Positions 57,027 through 64,000 of a stretch of DNA of 64,000 nucleotides are shown here, piece by piece (position 1 is the stretch's first letter; every line of letters begins with the position of its first letter). Source of the DNA: Nyssa sinensis (lineage: Eukaryota > Streptophyta > Magnoliopsida > Cornales > Nyssaceae); NCBI GenBank assembly GCA_008638375.1, contig CM018051.1:8853387-8917386 (forward strand), in the 5' to 3' direction. The notes below the pieces were generated by a model, which saw only the letters and a program-made list of their open reading frames with translations, had not been told where the DNA came from and searched no databases. Position numbers and translations under genes: made by a program.

Positions 57027-57031
57027 TATCA

Positions 57032-57552
57032 ATTATTCAGAATGTATTTCCCAATAACTAGTTTTTCATAATCAAATGTGACTCCCATGAAGGACACTTC
57101 ATTTATTCTCAAACTAGTTTTATCAAGCAAGTCATTTGTTTGGTCATGATTCTTGCTATAGTGAGTTTTTTTTTTCAAAGTTTTTCCTAATTTACACATT
57201 CGCCTTTCTAGGGAAAAATAGAGGAAAAGGACAATCCATTTAATCTTAATATAATTATCCTAGTCAAGCAAGTCATTTGTTTAAAAATGATTCTTGCCTT
57301 CCCGAGTTACTCTTTCTCAAGAACTAAGTATCCTTATCACACAAGTCATCTGTTTAAAGGTAATGCTTACAAAAAGTTATTCACACGAAAAAGAGTCTAA
57401 TCCTCTCATTTTGCTGGAGAACAAGAAAAGTAAAAAAAGAAAGAAAATGATTATATATTTTTTTACAATTGGTATTATAAAAAGTTCATTAAAAGACTCT
57501 TTTGCCCTCCGTCTCAGTCTACTTTTGAAAAGAGAGCAAATTGGATAAATTA
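57032..57552. other. gene-free spacer with short repeats
   Basis: The phrase CAAGCAAGTCATTTGTTT occurs near 57125 and 57262, with a looser copy near 57340. Each is followed by a variant of ATGATTCTTGC. No gene. Confidence 0.5.
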
Positions 57553-57914
57553 TGTGACATCCCGACCTGATTTCTATATAATTAGGGATGCTTAGTAAAC
57601 CTAAAGGGAACATTAGTGTAAGATTAGACCATGACAATAACGTCGCAATGATAATTTTTATGAGAATTAAAATAGAAGAAATGGATATGAAAAACGATGA
57701 TGAAATTAATTAAGAAATACATAAATATTTAACCAAGTATCATAATAAATCTTGTTAAATTAAGTCAACTACATAAAAGAGAAAATTTTAATAAACGAAA
57801 AATATATTAAGAAATTTAGGGACATACAAATTAAGTATATTCAATAAATAAGATATTAAATAAAAGTGAAAAATTCTCACTAACGTAACAAAAAGAGGAA
57901 AAAGAGTAGAAAAT

Positions 57915-58012
57915 GGGATTACCAAGTCTTGAACCCAAGACCAATCAATTAAGGAAAGACTTACGCCCAAAAAAGATAACCAACTAGGCTATAACACTTT
58001 TGTGTTATAATC
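57915..58012 (-). repeat. tRNA-like segment 1 within the solo LTR
   Basis: The minus strand has a full A box (TAGCCTAGTTGG) and a B box (GGTTCAAGACT) about 45 bp apart. No cloverleaf or gene is claimed. It may be a nested SINE or part of the LTR. Confidence 0.4.
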
Positions 58013-58139
58013 CCTACATGATATGTATATAATCCATAAAATGTGTGGGAAATTCATAAAAAAAAAAAGGAATAAAGTGTCTGAACCCCATTGGGCTAAC
58101 ACCATGACCAACTTACACACATGCAGCACAAGCCCATAT

Positions 58140-58142
58140 GAA

Positions 58143-58174
<32 letters not shown>

Positions 58175-58460
58175 ATACATGCATCAATTGTGTATGCGTG
58201 TGTGTGAAGTGTAATTCGAGCCATTAGACCACATGATGGTCGGCTAGAGAGAGAGAGAGAAAGAAGAAGAAGAAGAAGAAGAAGAAGAGAAGGGAAGAAA
58301 AAGAGGAATAATGAGGGAGGAATCTGCATGCATGGCTGTTCCAAATTGAAGGAGACTGCTAACCAAGTCTGGAAAACCGAACCTAGAGAGAAGAAGAAGA
58401 GAAAGGAAGGGAGAGGGAGTCCAAACCTTAAAAGAAGAAGAAGAAGAAGAAGAAATCAAT
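58140..58460. repeat. TA, GA and GAA microsatellites
   Basis: TA units at 58144-58165, GA and GAA runs at 58248-58290, and GAA runs at 58433-58455. They create Ser- and Leu-rich artefact ORFs on the minus strand. Confidence 0.85.
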
Positions 58461-59144
58461 AACCAAGATGTATGGGCTCATCCATACTTTCCTTCAAGTT
58501 CTTGTATCTATTTTTCATGATTTATGGTTCAAAATAGGGTTTGAAATACCCTAGAACCGTGCACCATTGATGAACTACCATTAATGGAGGTTTTAAAGAT
58601 GAGTCTAAAACAACTTGAACAAAACTTAGTTTTGGGAACGGGGATCAAAAGTAGAGTGAAAATGGAATATCATGCAAAAAGAATTAGGTTATAGGTCTAG
58701 GGAATAATCAGGGCCACCTCGAAAAATGAAAGAATAGCTTCGTTTTAAGGCCATATAGTTGTAACCCTTGAACTTTAGATCACAATGGTTCAAGAATGAG
58801 CCATTTTGGTGGAGAAACGAAGGAGAAATAAGAAGATTTCAGTGGTGGCCGAAAAAACGTGAGAGGGAGAAGTCAGCCGATCCAACGTGATTTGAGGGAC
58901 CAAACTGGTCCCAAATGATGGCTAGAGGATGTTTGATGGGAAGCACGATCCAAAACAGTGGGAAAATATGAGTTTTAAACTTTGAAATTTGCAGATTCCA
59001 ATCACTGACACCCGGGATGATGACTGAAAAATCTTGTCAAAAAAGTGAGAAAGAAAGGATTGTAGCTCGGGTCGAGTTTAGATTCGGATTCGGGCCGGGT
59101 CGGAACTTGCCCAAGTGCAGGTTGGGTTAGTGAAGTTGCGTCGA

Positions 59145-59245
59145 TAAAGGAAAATGCTTCCAGAAGGACTTGAACCCAAGACTGGCTAAGAGTGAGGAGT
59201 TTATGGGCTCAATGGCTACCAATGTGCCACTGACCACCCTATGAA
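59145..59245 (-). repeat. tRNA-like segment 2 within the solo LTR
   Basis: The minus strand has a near A box (TGGCACATTGG) and a perfect B box (GGTTCAAGTCC) in the same orientation and spacing class as segment 1. Confidence 0.4.
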
Positions 59246-60894
59246 AATATTTAATATTATAAATATATATTATGTAATTAATTAATTGAACTAATTAAAA
59301 CCATTTAAGTAAAATATTTTTGTTGTTCAAATAAAATAAAATGGGTAGTGTATTCTGACTTTTTCTGACATTCTAGACCCAGCGGCGAGGTTCGTTTTAC
59401 GGATAGAATTCTAAAAATTAAGACACGTAAAATGTAAAAATTACCATTTTACCCTTAATGATTCCCGAAGCGAATTAAATATAAAAAGGAGTCCATCTTG
59501 ACTATTTTAGACAATCTGGACTCAATAGCAGAGTCTATTTCAGCAAACGAAGTACCGAAAAATATGAGACGTAAAAGCATAAAATTATAAAAATGCCCCT
59601 AGGCTTAAAATAAATTATAGGCATGCAAATTTAGATCTGGAAAAAAGTAAATCGATTATCTTCGATGCTTTAGGCCTAACAGTGACATTCGTTTGAGGAA
59701 AATAAGACCCAATAACAAATTAAACATGACCAATACATCTTAAGGCTTAATGAAGCTATCGAAAAAGTGTAATTGGAATAGAAAGAACTTAAGTTAACAA
59801 TTAAATTGTGTGATGCTTTAGACAAGAATATAACAAGACCTTAAATTGTGATTATAGGGACCTTCGACTAAAGGAAGGATTTTTGAGTATAAGATTTTGG
59901 ACTTCAGATGAGTATTTCTTGCCATGTTTAAGGTGGATTTTATTATAGATATAAATATTTAACTCTTTTATGACTTTGATAATAGCCGCCTTTCATTTAA
60001 TATCGTTTTGAATGACTTATCGATATATATTGTCATTTCTTTTATGGCCTTTGATAACAGATACATTGTACCTAGTATATGTTTTGAATGATTCATCGAT
60101 TTATATACATATATTGTCTTCTTTGATTTAAGAAAATATTTCGTAAGATACTCAAAATACTATACAGTTTCTTACCGATCTTTGAATTGTTCTGACTAAA
60201 TACTAGATATAGAACTATATAGTAGTTTTGAAACCCTTGGTATGTTATGAAATTCTTACGGAGCCGTCGAGCTCATTACAGATGTTTACCATGTTTTTAG
60301 GTAAAGATTAGACAGACTTGTTTTCAAGTGATGCCGACTAAATGCTTAAGGGGTGAAGCGAGTTTTTTTTTTTTTTATGAGTCCTTGACTGTAGATAGAT
60401 TAGATGATTTTTGATTTTGTGAATTAAGTTGTGTATTGTTATACTACTCAATACTGCTTTGTGACATGGAAGCTATATCCTTCAAAGACAATATTTAATC
60501 GACTGATCAGATTGTGTAGCTTATTACTTTATAAATATGAAAAAAAAATGTTTAAAGAAAAGAAAAAAATTATTTCACTGCGTTTGACTGAATGGTAATT
60601 AGAAAGGTGTTATGATCATTGAAAGGCCTTGGTGGCCGATCACGGACCCTTAATCCGCATAGGCCAGGTTGCAGGTCGTGACAAATTAAGGGTTAACAAA
60701 TTCCTCCATCCTCTTCCTTTTCTTCCCTAATTTTAAACCAAGTATGAAATAACCTCTCATTGCTTCCCCCTTTCCTCTCCTTTCTTTCCAAGTCCTTCAA
60801 TCTAAGCGAGTCTCAATGTTTTTGGACCATCAGACTACAAATTTATTTCACCACATCACCATTAGTCTAGAAGTACTGAATAATTTTTCTAGTT

Positions 60895-61100
60895 TTTTTA
60901 TTTTATAACTCGATATCCGACCGATTAATCTGGGAGACCAATCATATCGTTCACTAGCGGAGGGCTCGATTAAAGTCGAAACAACGTTCCGTATGGAGTG
61001 ACCCCAAGAGAAAATGTCTTCCGCTGAATTTCAACCTGACGATCTTGGGTGGCAAGCCCTTTAATTACTGTCTACCACCTACTTGGCCACCCCCTTGCGG
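60895..61100 (-). mobile_element. tRNA-derived SINE with empty-site evidence
   Basis: The minus strand has a full A box (TGGCCAAGTAGGTGG) and a B-box-like GGTTGAAATTC, ending in an A-rich tail. The flanking copies of TGAATAATTT(TT/CC)CTAGTT are the target duplication. The duplicate at 45585-45605 has a single unoccupied TGAATAATTTTCATGGTT. Same family as 6683-6916. Confidence 0.8.
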
Positions 61101-61399
61101 TTGAATAATTTCCCTAGTTACTCTCATAATTTATCTTTTATTTTTGAGTGTTCTTTAACTTTCAATTGTAGCCTTTCTAAGCAGCGAAAGTATAGTAGGT
61201 CACTTTATTTATTTCTATAGCAAATCACTAGATTCAAAGAAAGAAATTCTTGAGTCTTACAAATTCTTTTTTTAGTAAGTGCTCGACCTGATAACTTTTT
61301 TTTGCTCCCCGAGTGCAGAGGATGAGTAAATTTTGTATGATTTGGTTTATTAATGAAGTCAATAGATCAAATTAATTATAGTTTATTAACTGGATACAA

Positions 61400-61587
61400 T
61401 TAAAAAGTCTTGTGTTCTTTGGGTTTTGTTGGCATATGGTGCTATATTTAGCTTAGTGTCAATCTAGTTGGGATGAGATTAGGTGTTCTAATGCCTTGTG
61501 TAGTCCCCCTTATTGATGTAATTGGTTTTGTATTTCTTATACATCTTTTTGCATCAATAATACATTTTTTGCTGATTAAAAAAAAAA
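61400..61587 (+). mobile_element. 188-bp retroposon (LINE 3' end) with empty-site evidence
   Basis: It is flanked by GGATACAA at 61392-61399 and 61588-61595. The duplicate at 45890-45897 has one GGATACAA and no insertion. It ends GCTGATT plus poly(A) and has no A or B box, so it is most simply a 5'-truncated LINE copy. Confidence 0.75.
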
Positions 61588-61735
61588 GGATACAAAATGG
61601 TTTTTTGTTTTTGTTAGGAGTTTTAGTCTATGATATGTTAGTTAATCTGTGTTAATAAAATTAAATTGATTTGTAATGTATCCAAGTTCAAGTGAGTTAT
61701 GTTCTCAAGCCTTGTATTTACTCAAGTATCTGAGC

Positions 61736-62850
61736 ATCATGGTTATACATGGTTACATTCCACAAAGTAGTGTTCACAATGGTAAACATCAAGTAATGGA
61801 TATACATTGGATTAGGGTTTAGCGCGCGCACACTTCATGCATTCAAAATGATCTTAACATGTTTTATAAAGTGGTAATGTGTGTTTTGGATATTTGATAT
61901 GGTTTTTGGCTCAGGTTTTAAGACAATCTATTTTCAAAGTATAAAGGAGTCAAAGATATATCAAATAGGCGAAGCTCTCTTATTCTGCTTGTGTCGTTCG
62001 AACGAACCTTGATTTTATTCGAACTAGGATAATAGAGAACTCTCATTCACCTTTGTTCGATACATCGTTCAAACATGAGTTCTAGAGTGTGTTCATTTGA
62101 TGTTTTGTTCGAACAATGATTCTAGTAGCCTCTTCATTCGAGATCATTCGAGGGTTTGTTCAAACGAAGAATATAACGTAGGAAGATCTCGTTTGAACGA
62201 GCATGCGCTAAAGCAGTTTTTGATTTTGATTCTACTTTCTAAAAACTAACTTCAAACCCTATACCTATATATATAATGCTTTTGATACATGAGCATGAGA
62301 GACTATTGGCAGTTGATACTTTTCACATCTAAATTTTTCCAAAAGCTTTTTCATTGTATTATAACACACGTCTAAATCAAAGGCTAAATATTGTTCAAGA
62401 ACCCTACCATCTTCTACACCATCATGCTTGGAATACAAGCTTGCAAGGAGTCAAGATTGTGCAATCGATAGAGTTCGAGATTGCGTAGACTTTGCAATTG
62501 TGATGAAAGAGTACTTTCGAGGATTTGAAACGGTGAATCATTTGAAGAGTGCTTGAGAATTCGAGTTGGAGAAGATTCAAATCGTGAACTAGACTTAAGG
62601 CACTAAGTCTATGTATCTACGGAGTCTGTAATCACTATATCTCATCAACTGGATTGTGTGTATCTGGGTCAGTACCGTGAGATTTTGCAAAACAGATTTG
62701 ATTGATCTGTGACACTTTTTTCGTCAACAAATCGACATATTATCTCTTTATTGTTTTATTATTGATGCATATCGCTAATTAAAATTGCACACACAACGAA
62801 ATTAAAACTTCAATCATCCCAAAAAACTTAAAATTGAATAAGATAATTTT

Positions 62851-62893
<43 letters not shown>

Positions 62894-62929
62894 CTCCCTT
62901 CTAGATCTATTTCACACTATATCTAAGTA
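61736..62929. other. gene-free region with a cluster of TTCGAA/GTTCGAAC motifs
   Basis: Between about 61990 and 62210, variants of GTTCGAACGAAC and CATTCGAG recur many times. No ORF. It may be part of an LTR or other element I cannot delimit. A TA microsatellite lies at 62858-62890. Confidence 0.45.
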
Positions 62930-63245
62930 TTTGTTTAACAGAACCTAATCGAACCCATTTTAAGCCCCACCATCTAATACATTCTGCCCAAATTTTTCAA
63001 ACTTCCTTACACAATAACAGAACATGATCTACGGATTCAAATTCCTCATTACAGAAAGTGCACATCCCAGCAAACGGATCTATTAGTACTCCAATTTTCA
63101 GCAGATAATCGTTGGATTTGATTCTTCCATTCCATACGAACCACCCAAACGCAATATTGTTCGAAATTAACTTCATAATCTTTATCTTTGGACCTCTAGT
63201 CATGTCATGCAATTGAGATAAAGGTTTAACAGAAAACACCAATCT
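62930..63245 (-). pseudogene. LINE zf-RVT fragment
   Basis: The minus strand encodes NIAFGWFVWNGRIKSNDYLL, then CTFCNEEFESVDHVLLLC, the Cys/His pattern of the zf-RVT region of plant LINEs. After one stop it continues with WAECIRWWGLKWVR, also typical. It is an incomplete remnant. Confidence 0.7.
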
Positions 63246-63400
63246 ATTTTAGAGAATCTGAGCTACTTGATCTCGTTATGGCTACTCCGTTGAATTGCTC
63301 TTAAGGCCTATTCATTTTTTCAATCTCCTGGCAAAATAATATTCTTCTAAATATATCTTTCCAATCCTAGCCCTCTTGAAGAGAGTAAGTATGTTGACTT
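63246..63400 (-). pseudogene. LINE upstream remnant shared with 46975-47110
   Basis: Contiguous with the preceding fragment on the minus strand. It matches the copy at 46975. Frames carry stops. Confidence 0.45.
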
Positions 63401-63679
63401 TCCCAAAATTGATGAATTAGTGAAGTTTCAATTCAAACCTATGAGTTGGCATATAGACATCCTAAAAAATACATGGAAAGCTTTATTGCCTATTTAGGAA
63501 ATCATGTGAAAGTGCTATTGTTTCAAAGTGCTCATATTTGAATTATTGGCAAAAGTGAATATTCTAGGAAATAGTATTATTGAAAAGATTATCATTTAAA
63601 GTGTTGTATTCTAACATTCTGTATCATGATACATAAAAAATGAACAGTCAATAGAGAATATTTATAAAGAATATTCTTT
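63401..63679. other. gene-free sequence
   Basis: Nothing recognised. Confidence 0.5.
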
Positions 63680-63689
63680 CAAAACTCTA

Positions 63690-64000
63690 TCGTTGACCTG
63701 TCACACTTGGATGACGAAGTAGCCACGACAAAAGACCATTGAATGGCATATCAACAACATCCAGGCAGATACACCACAGCCACTCTCCAAGAACCAATCC
63801 ACCTTACTCAAAAACCAAACCGCTAGCATCAATGATCAAGTAATCCTCGAGCCACCAATAATCCCTTTTAGTTTGAACATAATCTGAGTCACCGAGAAGC
63901 CACTCAAGGAAGATTAATTCTTTGCCCACATTGCAACTCTTAATTTGCCCATATAAAGATTTAATAGAAAACACCAATCTATTTAAGGGAATCTGGGCTG
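63690..64000 (-). pseudogene. second LINE fragment, cut by the window edge
   Basis: The minus strand reads an open stretch with RLVFSIKSLYGQIKSCNVGK and EWLLGDSDYVQTKRDYWW. It begins with the same words as the fragment at 63245 (NRLVFSVK). It is an apparent second copy of the same LINE and continues past the window. Confidence 0.5.

Larger units (their letters stand above)
57553..60683 (+). mobile_element. solo LTR, Ty3/gypsy type, 3.1 kb
   Basis: It starts TGTGACATCCCGACC and ends GCAGGTCGTGACA, flanked by a perfect AATTA repeat (57548-57552 and 60684-60688). There is no protein-coding content over 3131 bp, so it is either a solo LTR or a noncoding LARD-like element. Start and end words are typical of long plant gypsy LTRs of Tekay/Del type. 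It holds GAA and TA microsatellites and two tRNA-like segments. Confidence 0.75.
60830..61735. repeat. dispersed duplicate of 45540-46080
   Basis: AATTTATTTCACCACATCA, ATTAGTCTAGAAGTACTGAA and later GTATCCAAGTTCAAGTGA-type sequence match the segment at 45549-46070 in order. This copy carries two extra insertions: the SINE at 60895-61100 and the retroposon at 61400-61587. Confidence 0.8.

Noticed and set aside
58096..58459. Ser/Leu-rich ORFs on the minus strand
   Set aside because: They are translations of GA/GAA and TA microsatellites inside a solo LTR.
57915..59245. Functional tRNA genes
   Set aside because: A and B boxes are present, but I see no complete cloverleaf with acceptor pairing. 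Called tRNA-like segments only.

Overview
This 64 kb window comes from the nuclear genome of a flowering plant, most likely a eudicot; I cannot name the species. The evidence is a very AT-rich, repeat-laden background, GT-AG introns, two ankyrin-repeat/PGG genes of the plant ACD6-like type, and plant lineages of Ty3/gypsy and Ty1/copia retrotransposons. There are no bacterial-type genes, rRNA genes, tRNA genes or CRISPR arrays.

Two paralogous host genes lie on the minus strand. Gene A (16497 down to 4532) can be assembled into nine exons with consistent phases, giving 716 codons. Gene B (44576 down to 37027) assembles into eight exons and 684 codons. Both encode N-terminal ankyrin repeats, a chain of small phase-1 linker exons, a second ankyrin block, and a C-terminal PGG domain with about four membrane segments. 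This architecture belongs to plasma-membrane ankyrin proteins linked to defence and stress. Their linker exons differ: gene A has an exon copied by a 1.4 kb tandem duplication, and gene B has a different linker exon doubled. Gene B also has an upstream ATG that is out of frame with its body.

Between the two genes are a diverged 3 kb tandem segmental duplication (18.5-25.1 kb) and a very young, complete 11.7 kb Ty3/gypsy element of Tat type (25069-36805, minus strand). Its two 627-bp LTRs differ at two positions. The element has a PBS, a PPT, an intact gag-protease ORF, and an amber stop in the tobamovirus-type leaky context (UAG CAA UUA) before pol. Its pol carries two RNase H domains and an integrase but is broken by a frameshift at a T8 run. 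It also carries a hairpin-forming minisatellite with two alternating unit types, and an antisense three-exon gene with its own TATA box.

Right of gene B the DNA is mostly repeats: triplicated intergenic blocks, tRNA-derived SINEs, foldback MITEs, two gypsy-type solo LTRs with perfect 5-bp target duplications (49037-51962, 57553-60683), an old decayed Ty1/copia element (52144-57026, TSD TATCA), and LINE fragments at both ends of the window. Duplicated segments supply empty-site copies for several insertions, so their boundaries can be read directly.
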